A stretch of 59,451 bases of DNA from Bacteroidota bacterium (GTDB lineage Bacteria > Bacteroidota > Ignavibacteria > Kryptoniales > JAKASW01), in contig JAMCXB010000037.1 in NCBI GenBank assembly GCA_023480735.1, forward strand, positions 1 to 59,451, read 5' to 3'. The position numbers were made by a program, and so were the translations under genes. The notes beneath the pieces were generated by a model that saw nothing but the letters and a program-made list of their open reading frames with translations, ran no database searches and was not told where the DNA came from. This document shows positions 45,499-54,439 of the stretch, piece by piece (positions within the stretch are counted from its first letter, which is position 1; every line of letters begins with the position of its first letter).

Positions 45499-47568
45499 CT
45501 ACCTCACCATGCTGCCGCTGTCGATGTCGGAAGCGGTGGTCAGCACGGTCAACTTACCGTCTTCGGTTGATGCGGCCAGAAGCATCCCGTTGGATTCCAG
45601 TCCCATAAGTTTGGCGGGAGCCAGGTTAGCAACGACGATTATGTTTCTCCCAACGAGGTCTTCCGGTTTATAGTGCTTCGATATCCCCGCCACAATCTGC
45701 CGCTTATCCCTGCCGATTTGTACTTCAATGCGCAATAACTTTTCCGACTTCGGCACTTTCTCGCAACTGACAATTCTCGCGACGCGGAGATCCACCTTCC
45801 TAAAATCGTCGACGGAGATCTGTGGCTTTATCGGCACGGTTTCAGGTGCTTCCGTCTTTACGGCGGCCGGCTCGCCGCTTGCCGTCCTTTGAATCTGTTC
45901 CTCGATTGTCGAATCCTCTATTTTCGTGAAAAGTATCTTCAGGTTACCGATCTCCTTGCCTGAGTCGACATTCATTTCGGCTGCGGAGTCCCAATTAGCG
46001 GATGCGGCCGTGCCGTCAAGCTTCAGCATCTTCCAGATATCCTCCGAGGCGTTCGGCAGTACCGGCGAAAGCAGGATTGCGAGCGATCTCGTCAACTGAG
46101 CACAAACATTGACAGTCGTAGCGCACTGCTCCGGATTATCCTTTCGTGTGCGCCAGGGTTCGGAATCGTTGAAGTACTTGTTTGCGGCGCGAGCCAGCGA
46201 CATCGCCTCGACTACTCCATCCCGGAATTTGAAATCACCGAACAATTTCCCGACACTGCCCGGAGCCTTTTTCATCTGTTCGATGGCCCACTCGTCGAGC
46301 TTACCGGCTTCCGCGCGTGCCGGTATTTTTCCGTCATAATACCTTTGGATAAATTGCAGCGTACGATTGACAAAGTTCCCAAGCGTATCGGCTAACTCGT
46401 TGTTGACCCGCGCCTGAAAGTCCTTCCAGTAAAAGTCACTGTCCCTGGACTCGGGCAGACTAAGCGCGAGTGAATAGCGCAATGTATCAGGCGGGAATAC
46501 CTCGATAAAGTCCCTGAGGTCGATCCCCCAGCCGCGGCTCTTTGAGAACTTCTTCCCTTCGAAATTAAGAAACTCGTTTGCGGGAACGGAGTCAGGAAGT
46601 ATGTAGTGGGACTTTCCTCCCATATTCCAGGCCATCAATATGGCGGGAAAAATCAGCGTATGAAATACGATATTATCTTTGCCTATGAATGCGATGTACC
46701 GCGTTCCGTCGGCCTGCCAGTATTTTTTCCAGAGATCGGGTTCTCCTCTTTTCTGCGAGAGTTCCTTCGTCGACGAGATATAACCCAGCACGGCTTCGAA
46801 CCACACATAAATGACCTTATTCTCGTAGCCTTGAAGCGGCACGGGAATTCCCCAATGAAGATCGCGCGTAATGGCACGGTCTTCGAGTCCTTCTTTCAGC
46901 CAACTGTCGATGTAGCCCCTGACGTTTTCCTTCCACTTCTTCGACTCGACGTACTTCTCAAGTTCCTTTTGAAAGCGCCCGAGCGGAAAATACCAGTGTT
47001 TCGTCTCGCGGACTACCGGCGTAGCCCCGCATATCTTACATTTCGGATCGATGAGCTGGGTCTGCTCGAGCCATGTTCCGCATTTTTCGCACTGGTCGCC
47101 GCGCGCCTCCGTATTCCCGCATACGGGACAAGTCCCTTCGACATAACGATCAGCCAGAAACATCCTGTCCTTTTCGCAGTATAGCTGCTTCTCGGTCTTC
47201 TCCACCAGTATCTTTTGCCGGTAGAGCTCCAGGAAAAATTCCTGGCCTGTTTGATGATGAACGGGCAGGGTCGTGCGGGAATAATTGTCGAAGCTCATCC
47301 CGAACTTTTCGAAGCTTTCCTTGTTCATCGAATGATACCGGTCCACTATTTCCTGCGGTGTGGTTCCTTCTTTTTCAGCGGTGATTGTGACGGCAACACC
47401 ATGCTCGTCGGAGCCACATATGAAAACGACGTCCTCGCCTTTCAGGCGGAGATAGCGGACATAGATGTCGGCGGGCAGATAAGCACCGGCAAGGTGCCCG
47501 AGATGGATCGGACCATTTGCATACGGAAGTGCCGCTGTGACAAGTGTTCTGGAGAATTCTGATTGCAA
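45499..47568 (-). CDS. metG: Methionyl-tRNA synthetase with C-terminal tRNA-binding domain
   Basis: 689 residues. Class I catalytic core: TAALPYANGPIHLGHLAGAY (HIGH motif as HLGH) and KKFSKSRGWG (KMSKS as KFSKS). Two zinc knuckles (CPVCGN...CEKCG and CKICG) lie near 130-180. After the anticodon-binding helices, a C-terminal EMAP/Trbp111 domain (about 585-689: FRKVDLRVARIVSCEKVPKSEKLL) aids tRNA binding and dimerisation. It starts at TTG (47568) directly after the RicT-like gene. Confidence 0.97.
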   Translation of the reverse strand: MQSEFSRTLVTAALPYANGPIHLGHLAGAYLPADIYVRYLRLKGEDVVFICGSDEHGVAVTITAEKEGTTPQEIVDRYHSMNKESFEKFGMSFDNYSRTTLPVHHQTGQEFFLELYRQKILVEKTEKQLYCEKDRMFLADRYVEGTCPVCGNTEARGDQCEKCGTWLEQTQLIDPKCKICGATPVVRETKHWYFPLGRFQKELEKYVESKKWKENVRGYIDSWLKEGLEDRAITRDLHWGIPVPLQGYENKVIYVWFEAVLGYISSTKELSQKRGEPDLWKKYWQADGTRYIAFIGKDNIVFHTLIFPAILMAWNMGGKSHYILPDSVPANEFLNFEGKKFSKSRGWGIDLRDFIEVFPPDTLRYSLALSLPESRDSDFYWKDFQARVNNELADTLGNFVNRTLQFIQRYYDGKIPARAEAGKLDEWAIEQMKKAPGSVGKLFGDFKFRDGVVEAMSLARAANKYFNDSEPWRTRKDNPEQCATTVNVCAQLTRSLAILLSPVLPNASEDIWKMLKLDGTAASANWDSAAEMNVDSGKEIGNLKILFTKIEDSTIEEQIQRTASGEPAAVKTEAPETVPIKPQISVDDFRKVDLRVARIVSCEKVPKSEKLLRIEVQIGRDKRQIVAGISKHYKPEDLVGRNIIVVANLAPAKLMGLESNGMLLAASTEDGKLTVLTTASDIDSGSMVR

Positions 47569-47578
47569 TATATCACCG

Positions 47579-48589
47579 TTAGTGGTTTGGTATCTGATAG
47601 GATTTTATTTCGTTTAGATTCAAAGCCTCGACTATGCCCGTACCCTGATGCCGCAAATACACCCGGCAATTAAAAGCATCTACCTTCTCGATATAACCTT
47701 CTCCCTTTGCCGTAACGACCTTTGAACTCAGCGGAGGAAAATCCTTCAGCGCTTCAAGATAGTTGTTGAGCTCAAAGAGGATGCAACATTTTAGTCTTCC
47801 GCAAGCGCCGGCCAATCTCGACGGATTAAGAGAAAGATTCTGGAATCTGGCATGGTCAAGTGTGACCCGACGGATCTGCGTCATCCAAACAGAGCAGCAG
47901 ACCTCCCGTCCGCAGACGCCGACACCGCCGACCTTTCTGGCTTCGTCACGGGCACCAATCTGTCTCAATTCTATTCTCGTCCTGTAAACACCTGCAAGGT
48001 CCCGGACCAGCGCCCTGAAGTCCACCCTGCTGTCCGCCGTGAAATAGAAAGTTATCCTGGAGCGGTCAAACTGGTATTCCACCGCCGTCAGCTTCATCAC
48101 CAGATTATGTTTCTGACACTTCTCCTTGAAGACCAGGACGGCCTTCTCTTCTATCTGTCGATTCTCTTCGAGCTGTGTAAGCTCCGCCTCCTTCACCGTC
48201 CGAAGGACTTTCCGCATCGGCTGCCCCACAAGTCCCCTTGATCGCCTTTTCCGACGGACGGTCTCGCCAACTGAGACTACGGTGCCGAGATCGACACCGC
48301 GATCCGCTTCCAGAATGACACGTGACCCCACGTGTAGTGAGCCATTTGATTCGTTAACGTAGAAACCGCCGCGATTCGATTTGAATTGGACTTCAACGAT
48401 GTCTAGTGAAGCCTCATGGTTTTCCAAATCCCCGCCAATGGGGTTTGAGCCAGTAGCGCATTCTGCGCAACTTCCGCACGGCCCCATGGTCCCGGAGATT
48501 GGTATAGTCTCAACCTCTTCTACGGAAAGCTCAAAATCTCTATCTTCAAGCCCTTCTAAGCCTTCAAAATCGCCTAGATCGTTAGACAT
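47579..48589 (-). CDS. PSP1-domain protein, RicT/YaaT-like
   Basis: 336 residues. The PSP1 domain (about 65-290) includes FYFTADSRVDFRALVRDLAGVYRTRIELRQIGARDEARKVGGVG and the cysteine-rich CGREVCCSVW and LAGACGRLKCCILFELNNY. In Bacillus RicT these cysteines hold an iron-sulfur cluster in a complex tuning mRNA processing. An additional N-terminal cluster MGPCGSCAECATGSNP (about 36-51) precedes the domain. It lies between holB (8-bp overlap) and metG, the order also seen in Firmicutes (holB-yaaT). Confidence 0.9.
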   Translation of the reverse strand: MSNDLGDFEGLEGLEDRDFELSVEEVETIPISGTMGPCGSCAECATGSNPIGGDLENHEASLDIVEVQFKSNRGGFYVNESNGSLHVGSRVILEADRGVDLGTVVSVGETVRRKRRSRGLVGQPMRKVLRTVKEAELTQLEENRQIEEKAVLVFKEKCQKHNLVMKLTAVEYQFDRSRITFYFTADSRVDFRALVRDLAGVYRTRIELRQIGARDEARKVGGVGVCGREVCCSVWMTQIRRVTLDHARFQNLSLNPSRLAGACGRLKCCILFELNNYLEALKDFPPLSSKVVTAKGEGYIEKVDAFNCRVYLRHQGTGIVEALNLNEIKSYQIPNH

Positions 48590-49721
48590 GACGAGCCTCT
48601 TTTTTCTTGTTCAGCAACCCGCTCAGGTTCAATAACAAATTTACGAAAAGCAGCCCTAAATTCACATTGCCGTAAATCTGAGATATTGCGCTGTCAACGG
48701 TATTTGCCGCCTCGATAAGATGCTCCGTATCGAAGCTGGCAACCATCTTTCCAAGAACCTCGATCTTGTCCTGATTGATGACCCCGCCAGCCGATCCAAA
48801 GTGCATAACCGCAACATCGCGAAGCCATATCTGCAGCATCTTTAAAAGCGCCTCGACCTTCAAGACATCTTTTGATTCCATCGCTTTCGCGGCACGCGAC
48901 GCAAACATGGAGTAGTTGTTCATCGCCACGTCGCGCAGAATGTCCAGCGCCTCATCGCGAAGCTCGAGCGTATTTGCCTCGAGAAGCTCTACCGCCTTGC
49001 TGTATGACCCTGCCGCCAGCCTCGCTTTCAGTTTCGCGTCGGACGAATCAAGCCCGTGCCTCGATACCAATTCGTTGGCGATCTCGTCCTCCGACAGGAG
49101 ATCGAACCGAATGGATTGACACCTCGAGGCAATAGTCGGGAGAAGAGCACTCGGCTTACTCGTGCTCAAGATAAACAGGCTCCCCTTGCTTGGCTCTTCG
49201 AGAACTTTGAGGAGCGCATTCGCAGACTCGGTGCCTACTTCCTCTGCCTGCATGACAATCACGACGCGGGTGCCGTGCTGGTACAGGGACAGGGAATCTT
49301 CGCGTATCACCTCGCGTATACTGCTGATTTTGATTACCTGAGCTTTTGGGATTGAGATCCGATGATAAGGGTCTTGTGCTTTCAGCGAAATTTCTTCCCG
49401 GACTCTCTTCATCGTCTTCTCGTCAAGCTTGTCCAGCGGCCCGTCATCCTTAGTTTCGTTTTCTCCTCGGGGAAGTGGAAACACGAGATGAATATTCGGA
49501 TGCCGGAGAGTTACGGCCTGTTTACACGATGTACATTCTCCGCAGGACTCCTGACCGCTCTTCTCGCAATTGAGAACTTTTGCCAGCTCCATTGCCATCG
49601 CATCTTTTCCGACACCCTCGGGTCCTTCGAACAGAAATGCGTTAGGTATCTTCCCGGTAGTCAGGATTTGTCGAAGAAGATCCTTGACGCGGTGTTGGCC
49701 GATTATCCTGTCCCAACTCAT
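48582..49721 (-). CDS. holB: DNA polymerase III delta' subunit
   Basis: 379 residues. The AAA+ clamp-loader subunit: LRQILTTGKIPNAFLFEGPEGVGKDAMAMELAKVLNCE has a P-loop variant (GPEGVGKDA). A zinc module CEKSGQESCGECTSC follows (about 50-64); ALLKVLEEPSKGSLFILSTSKPSALLPTIASRCQSIRF supplies the sensor and SRC motifs. The C-terminal collar domain is about 225-365. It starts at ATG 49721, which shares one base with the stop of the Omp85 gene (TAATG). Confidence 0.94.
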   Translation of the reverse strand: MSWDRIIGQHRVKDLLRQILTTGKIPNAFLFEGPEGVGKDAMAMELAKVLNCEKSGQESCGECTSCKQAVTLRHPNIHLVFPLPRGENETKDDGPLDKLDEKTMKRVREEISLKAQDPYHRISIPKAQVIKISSIREVIREDSLSLYQHGTRVVIVMQAEEVGTESANALLKVLEEPSKGSLFILSTSKPSALLPTIASRCQSIRFDLLSEDEIANELVSRHGLDSSDAKLKARLAAGSYSKAVELLEANTLELRDEALDILRDVAMNNYSMFASRAAKAMESKDVLKVEALLKMLQIWLRDVAVMHFGSAGGVINQDKIEVLGKMVASFDTEHLIEAANTVDSAISQIYGNVNLGLLFVNLLLNLSGLLNKKKEARHV

Positions 49722-51718
49722 TAGAAAGCCTGCCCAATCCCAAAGTGAACGACCAGCTGCCTGAGGATTGTCGTTCCACTCTGCTGAAACATAAACTGCC
49801 TGCCGATCGGTGCGTTAGGATCGTACAACCTGAATCCAAAGTCCACCCTGAGAGGAAAACCGAAAGAAGTACTGTACCTAAGCCCGAAGCCGGTGGCTAC
49901 CGCGATAGTCTTGAGTGTTATTTGCTTATAACTGTCCCAGAGATTTCCCGCATCGATGAACAGGACGCCTCCTAAATCTCCGATGATACGGTACCTATCC
50001 TCGAAGTTAGTTTCGATCAAGGTGGTTCCGCCGTATTCTGGAGAAGGGACCTGTCCCAACTCACGAGTCCTCCAGCCGCGGATGCTACCCGAACCTCCTG
50101 CAAAGAACCTATAGTTCAGCGGAATCGGGCCGGCCAGGTCTTGCGCATAGGTTCCATATTCCTGTGCGTATCCCACCTTGATTTTCATAGCGTACACGTT
50201 CGTTGCACTCCGATTCACAGCGAAAAACCACTTTCCAAGGAGGGTGAACTTCCAGTATTGCGCATATGGAAAGTCTGAGTGTCTGAAGAAGGAGTGAATA
50301 AGACTCGGAAGTAAGCCCCCTTCCTCCAGCGTCATCAGATTGAAAAAGCCGGCCGTAGGCGAAGAGAGATCGTTAGTCTTGTCGCGTTGAAGTGTAAATG
50401 AGAGAATGGAGTTGAACTGAGGCGTCTCAAGTCCCGGCGGGAGCGGAATTGCTTGTAAGGAATCCACTTTTGCACGTTCGATATCCCAGTCCAGAAAGCC
50501 GGTGGTATATTTGGCGAGCCTGTCGCTTACCCGCACCCTGTTCCTCAGCACCAATTGGACATACGGTTTCTGTTTGTCTACGAGAAAAGAGACTCCCCAT
50601 GTCAAGCTCGTTGCGTTGGACCAGAGGTATGGCTGTGTAAGTTGAGCGGTAGCATCGATTCTTCCCACTGATACCGTGTCGTTCAGCACCTTTGAGTTGA
50701 ATGTAACCAGCCGAAAAGACTGCAGGAGGAGGCTTGTGTTCACGCTCAAGAGGCGGGCGTCGCCGAGAAAATCACGGTGGAGATACCCCAGTCCACCTCC
50801 GAAATTGAAGGCATTATTCTCGTCGTTCACCAGCAGTTCAGGCGTGATCTCGTGACTTGGACGCGCCCGAAGTGAGATTTCTCCATTCAACGAGTCAATT
50901 CGAGGAGGGATCTCAGGGGTCACTATTTTAGCCATCTCGAAAAGGTTGAGTGCATAGAGCCTTTGCTCACTTTCCGTCTTCTTTGTGTGGCTATACACGT
51001 CCCCCGGCTCGAAAAGCATTTCCCGAAGGACAATTGTCTTTGAGAAGGAGGGACCTCCGCTGTCGGGGAAAAGGACCGTGAGTCTTCCCCACCGGTATCT
51101 TGTTCCGGAAGAGAAGTAAAGGTCTACATAAACATGAGTGCTATCGCGGGCGATTGTAACGATTGAACTGTCTTTTTTCGCGTACGCGTAGCCATCGTCC
51201 TGTAGAAGTCCCACAACCCGCCTGCTCTCTTGCTCGACTCTCTGGGCTGAATAGCGTGCGCCTTTCATCAGAAAAGGCTTCTCCTTCAACAGCATGCGAA
51301 ATTCCCGAGTCGTGTCGAGAACGCCATGGTATTTCACCCAATCAACAAGGGCAGATGGCCCCTCGCGGATAATGATACGAATATCGACGCTTCGGCCCTT
51401 CGAATCAAAGTTGATAGCGCTGTCTACTCTCGCATAAAAGAAGCCGTTGTTCTTATAGAACTCTCTGATTCGAATCAAGTCGGCCCTGAGAACGAACGGA
51501 TCAAAATAGACCGGCGGACCGCCAATTATGTGGATAAGCCCATAAGTAAACCTAAAAAAAGGAGCCGGAGATTCCTTTTCCAACATGACCGTCCGCAATT
51601 CGTTGCTGGCAAACGATTTGTTCCCACTGAACGCAATAGAACGAACCAGGTAGTTCTCCTGGGCGGCCAGTCTAGGGACGATGGAGAGAGACACCGCAAT
51701 AATAGCAAGTAACTTCAT
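49721..51718 (-). CDS. Omp85-family outer membrane protein (BamA/TamA-like)
   Basis: 665 residues with signal peptide MKLLAIIAVSLSIVPRLAAQ. Residues about 22-290 hold POTRA-like domains (YLVRSIAFSGNKSFASNELRTVM is the first), fewer than the five of BamA. The C-terminal half is a 16-strand-type barrel with the Omp85 lid-lock motif region FFAGGSGSIRGWRTRELG (about 544-561) and a final Phe. It could insert proteins or lipids into the outer membrane as a TamA-type partner; the main BamA may be elsewhere. Confidence 0.88.
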   Translation of the reverse strand: MKLLAIIAVSLSIVPRLAAQENYLVRSIAFSGNKSFASNELRTVMLEKESPAPFFRFTYGLIHIIGGPPVYFDPFVLRADLIRIREFYKNNGFFYARVDSAINFDSKGRSVDIRIIIREGPSALVDWVKYHGVLDTTREFRMLLKEKPFLMKGARYSAQRVEQESRRVVGLLQDDGYAYAKKDSSIVTIARDSTHVYVDLYFSSGTRYRWGRLTVLFPDSGGPSFSKTIVLREMLFEPGDVYSHTKKTESEQRLYALNLFEMAKIVTPEIPPRIDSLNGEISLRARPSHEITPELLVNDENNAFNFGGGLGYLHRDFLGDARLLSVNTSLLLQSFRLVTFNSKVLNDTVSVGRIDATAQLTQPYLWSNATSLTWGVSFLVDKQKPYVQLVLRNRVRVSDRLAKYTTGFLDWDIERAKVDSLQAIPLPPGLETPQFNSILSFTLQRDKTNDLSSPTAGFFNLMTLEEGGLLPSLIHSFFRHSDFPYAQYWKFTLLGKWFFAVNRSATNVYAMKIKVGYAQEYGTYAQDLAGPIPLNYRFFAGGSGSIRGWRTRELGQVPSPEYGGTTLIETNFEDRYRIIGDLGGVLFIDAGNLWDSYKQITLKTIAVATGFGLRYSTSFGFPLRVDFGFRLYDPNAPIGRQFMFQQSGTTILRQLVVHFGIGQAF

Positions 51719-51735
51719 CTAGTATAACTCAAGAT

Positions 51736-51774
51736 ACAAAAAAGCCCAGTTGAATTCGAGAATCCAGCTGGGCT
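51736..51774 (-). terminator. Intrinsic terminator after the DUF2795 gene
   Basis: On the minus strand AGCCCAG (51774-51768) pairs with CTGGGCT (51749-51743) around a 17-18-base loop, followed by TTTTTTG. It lies 20 bases past the DUF2795 stop and would separate this transcript from the Omp85-holB-metG block. Confidence 0.8.
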
Positions 51775-51794
51775 CAAACAAAAAATTTAGAAGT

Positions 51795-52019
51795 CTAATA
51801 CTCGCCTTCGTCTTCGTAGAAGAAATCGTCATCGCTCGGATAATCAGGCCATATTTCTTCTATACTCTCATAAGGTTCATCGGTATCTTCCAACTCACGA
51901 AGGTTTTCCAAAACTTCAGTTGGTGCTCCGGTTCTAACAGCATAATCTATCAATTCATCTTTAGTAGCAGGCCAAGGAGCATCTTCAAGGTAAGTCGCAA
52001 GTTCCGGCGTCCATATCAT
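51795..52019 (-). CDS. DUF2795 domain protein
   Basis: 74 residues, very acidic. The DUF2795 core is MIWTPELATYLEDAPWPATKDELIDYAVRTGAPTEVLENLRELED, followed by YESIEEIWPDYPSDDDFFYEDEGEY. The family is a small helical domain of unknown function common in FCB and actinobacterial genomes. The ATG at 52019 is seven bases after the perfect AAAGGAGGT (52027-52035), so the longer frame upstream is rejected. It lies 65 bases after the M23 peptidase gene and ends in a strong terminator; high expression is likely. Confidence 0.9.
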   Translation of the reverse strand: MIWTPELATYLEDAPWPATKDELIDYAVRTGAPTEVLENLRELEDTDEPYESIEEIWPDYPSDDDFFYEDEGEY

Positions 52020-52026
52020 GTCTATA

Positions 52027-52035
52027 ACCTCCTTT
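52027..52035 (-). promoter_or_regulatory. Shine-Dalgarno fixing the DUF2795 start
   Basis: AAAGGAGGT with a seven-base spacer to the ATG at 52019; decides against an in-frame start 17 codons upstream. Confidence 0.8.
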
Positions 52036-52083
52036 CTTTCCACGGCGCTAATCGCCTTACATACTTTCAAATGTAAAACAAAT

Positions 52084-53025
52084 TCATTTTTGTGCTAGTT
52101 CGCCCCCATATAACGCACGTGTCTTGTACTCCGGGCCCTCGAAAAAATACCCGCTTGGGTCTACAAACACACCGTTCTTCATGACTCCGTAATGCAGATG
52201 AGGTCCAGTCGACAGGCCTGTATCGCCGCTAAGGGCAATTATCTGACCACGTTTAACCTTCTGACCATCACTGACAAGCGGTTTCTCCAGGTGGGCAAAC
52301 AATGTTGAATAACCAAAGCCATTATCGATTTCCACCACATTTCCATATCCACCGCGGCGTCCTACATACGTTACAACCCCGTCTCCTGTCGCATGTACAT
52401 GACTTCCAGCCGGGCAGGCTATATCGATTCCTTCATGCATAAGAAGCATATGCAGAATAGGATGAAATCTCATACCAAAACCGTCGGTGATTGTGCCGTG
52501 ACGTATAGGATCTATTGCCGGAATATGAGCGAAGAGTTCCTGGTTGCTCTTATACTTTGACAATATCTGTTCATAGCTCTGTTCCTGCAGCTTAGCCTCT
52601 CGCTCTAGAGTGTAGAGCGAATTCGAAGCGCTCGCAATCAGCTTGTTTGCGTCGGCAGGCACTCCGTAGTCGCGGTTAATTTCCACACCGCCTACAGCCA
52701 CCTTCCGCACATCCTCCGGGATCAAAGGTAGATTAACAGAAGTTCTTAGTTGATCATCACTCTTGCCCAGTTTTCCAATGACGAGTTTGAAGTTGTCCAA
52801 CTTATCATTGAGGGAGGCCAGCTGTGCCTTGAGGACCGCATTCTCTCTGGCCATGCTGTCTGCGCGCAGGCTCTTGAGTCCGAATAGATCCAGGCCAAAA
52901 TAACCCGAGAACATCGTCATTAAAGATGAGGCAAACATCAAGGTGATCACTACGAGGGACAATCTGGCCCCTCCAATCGCCCTGTAGCTCAAATCGGACT
53001 TGGAATAATAGTATAGTCTACGCAT
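52084..53025 (-). CDS. M23-family zinc metallopeptidase, membrane-anchored
   Basis: 313 residues. Short cytoplasmic N-terminus, one membrane helix (about 24-46), a coiled coil (about 56-92, MARENAVLKAQLASLNDKLDNFK) and a C-terminal LytM/M23 domain (about 170-295). Zinc ligands are His and Asp in LLMHEGIDIACPAG and the HLHYG motif (STGPHLHYGVMKNG); FAHLEKPLVSDGQKVKRGQIIALSGDTG is typical. It trims peptidoglycan cross-links or, as in MepM/EnvC types, controls an amidase. Confidence 0.93.
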   Translation of the reverse strand: MRRLYYYSKSDLSYRAIGGARLSLVVITLMFASSLMTMFSGYFGLDLFGLKSLRADSMARENAVLKAQLASLNDKLDNFKLVIGKLGKSDDQLRTSVNLPLIPEDVRKVAVGGVEINRDYGVPADANKLIASASNSLYTLEREAKLQEQSYEQILSKYKSNQELFAHIPAIDPIRHGTITDGFGMRFHPILHMLLMHEGIDIACPAGSHVHATGDGVVTYVGRRGGYGNVVEIDNGFGYSTLFAHLEKPLVSDGQKVKRGQIIALSGDTGLSTGPHLHYGVMKNGVFVDPSGYFFEGPEYKTRALYGGELAQK

Positions 53026-53223
53026 CAGTTTTTCCTTCTTCGCATATGGAAATCTGCTTTTTAGGAAACAGCAAAAAAAGCACTAAACGGCCGCTATCGC
53101 ACGTAGTTGCTTGTGAAATTCGACCTGTGGAAGTTAAAAAGGGTTAGAGTTTTTGTCAAGAAGAAAAATGAGGGACGGGAAATAAATCAAAAAAGGTGCG
53201 TGAGCATCACTAATCGTGCTACT

Positions 53224-53556
53224 TTAAAACATGGACGGAAAAAGTGCGACAGCAACTCCTATAAGCAACCCATCCAAAACCCCAACAGTCAAAGACAATA
53301 GGATGGCCGCAAACCACTTGCGTCCGACCATTTCACTGATGATGAACAACCCAACCAAACCGCCAATACCACCTGCTATACCACCAATCAGGACCCTTCC
53401 GAACCCGATGGGTTCATTCCTAACAAAATGAGCAGCAGACGTGGCAATAATAGCCACGACAGTCGACCCGATCAGGCTTCCAAATAACAGATCACGTTGT
53501 TCCCTTGTAAGGAAGGTTTTTTTCGTGTTTTGAATTGCCGACACTACCAATGACAT
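53224..53556 (-). CDS. Small glycine-rich membrane protein, function unknown
   Basis: 110 residues with three hydrophobic segments: LLFGSLIGSTVVAIIATSAAHF, VLIGGIAGGIGGLVGLFIISEM (a glycine-zipper-like run, about 55-76), and FAAILLSLTVGVLDGLLIGVAVAL. No family recognised. A TATAAT (minus strand, 53582-53577) overlaps a possible TTG start at 53577, so the ATG at 53556 is the more likely start. It lies 198 bases upstream of the M23 gene on the same strand. Confidence 0.6.
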   Translation of the reverse strand: MSLVVSAIQNTKKTFLTREQRDLLFGSLIGSTVVAIIATSAAHFVRNEPIGFGRVLIGGIAGGIGGLVGLFIISEMVGRKWFAAILLSLTVGVLDGLLIGVAVALFPSMF

Positions 53557-53623
53557 CCTTGACGTTTGCCCGTTCAATTATACTTGACCCTCAATTAAAC
53601 AGCCGGCATTTAGTAGATAAGGA

Positions 53624-53658
53624 TAAAAAAAACGAGGCACTCCCGGGCAGGAGTGCCT
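53624..53658 (-). terminator. Strong intrinsic terminator of a candidate RNA gene
   Basis: AGGCACTCC (53658-53650) pairs perfectly with GGAGTGCCT (53643-53635) on the minus strand, with a short loop, followed by CG and eight T. No protein gene ends here, so it probably ends the structured RNA just upstream. Confidence 0.85.
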
Positions 53659-53800
53659 GTTTTCCGCAGCGGGAAGAAGAGTCTTTACTTGGGGTTTGAC
53701 CGCTAAATTAGGAGGCTGCATTAGGGCATGCGAGTCGTGCTTCGCGATTTGTGGCAGCGTGGGATAACTAAGCGGCAAGATCTTCTTCCCATGTCAGGGG
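53624..53800 (-). ncRNA. Candidate structured RNA, rod-like, 6S-like in outline
   Basis: On the minus strand GGGAAGAAGA (53790-53781) pairs perfectly with TCTTCTTCCC (53680-53671). Further in, CCGCTTAGTTA (53775-53765) pairs with TAATTTAGCGG (53710-53700) at nine of eleven positions, and GCTGC/GCAGC and GCGA/TCGC stems continue to an apical loop. The two main stems are separated by an asymmetric bubble. A strong terminator follows at 53624-53658. A long hairpin with a bubble plus terminator is the outline of 6S RNA, but I cannot match its sequence to that or another family. The 5' end is a guess. Confidence 0.5.
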
Positions 53801-54404
53801 GCTGTTTGCGGGTATGCTAAAACTCTTTTGTATTTGGACCTTCCGCAAACCGCTTACCTGTTATCTCAATTTCTTCAATGAACTCTTTAACTCAACTCTC
53901 TGGTTCTATTAATATCCAACGGCGTGCCAAAATAAATCGCTCTTTCCCCTCTATTTTTAGACCTCCTCTGGCTTTCGTAGTCGCAATATGAGATACCAGT
54001 TGCATTGTGCGAAAAAATGCCGTCTGAAAGTCAATTTCTCGGTACAAATCCTGCTCAAGGACTACCTCTGCAAACATCGAGGAGGCCCCTTCACCTAGAG
54101 ACGCGGCCGAAAAGTCCAACCACTGCCGCCTTGCGGCATGCCGCATCATTCTTACAAAGTATGATGTTGGAGCGGCAAAAGAGCACGAAGATTTTTCACG
54201 AAGGACACGAAGGGCTCTGTTCATTAATCGCTTCCTCTTTGTGCCCTTTGAGCCATTTCTTCGTGACCTTTATGGTTAAATTGTTTTGAGGTGGGTTTTC
54301 GGTCAGGCTTCTAGAATCCATCCCCCAGGGGACTCAAATTTCCACGATAGCCCGCATGATTCGTTCCCGGTAGATTTCACGAGGCCAATGGAGGCGCGCT
54401 TGCA
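53801..54404. other. Gene-free stretch
   Basis: I see no supported protein gene. A loose inverted repeat GTTTGCGG/CCGCAAAC brackets about 53813-53855. At about 54190-54280 there are CACGAAGGACACGAAGGGC and, facing it, GCCC-TTTG..CTTCGTG, a degenerate CACGAAG-type dyad of the kind often seen beside inserted genes in environmental genomes. A reading frame on the minus strand (53892-54224) has no recognisable domain and is not called. Confidence 0.5.
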
Positions 54405-54433
54405 TTGGATGCTCGAAAGAAGGGCCTTATATT
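54405..54433 (+). promoter_or_regulatory. Promoter of the NYN-DUF1573 operon
   Basis: TTGGAT (54405-54410), 17 bp and TATATT (54428-54433). The GTG start lies only six bases past the -10 box, so the mRNA may be nearly leaderless. Confidence 0.55.
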
Positions 54434-54439
54434 TTTCAC

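Noticed and set aside
53578-53778. 66-residue reading frame over the candidate RNA
   Set aside because: The terminator hairpin and the long stem lie inside the frame; RNA structure explains the sequence better than coding.
53892-54224. 110-residue reading frame on the minus strand
   Set aside because: No domain, signal or ribosome-binding site, and its composition looks like non-coding repeats.
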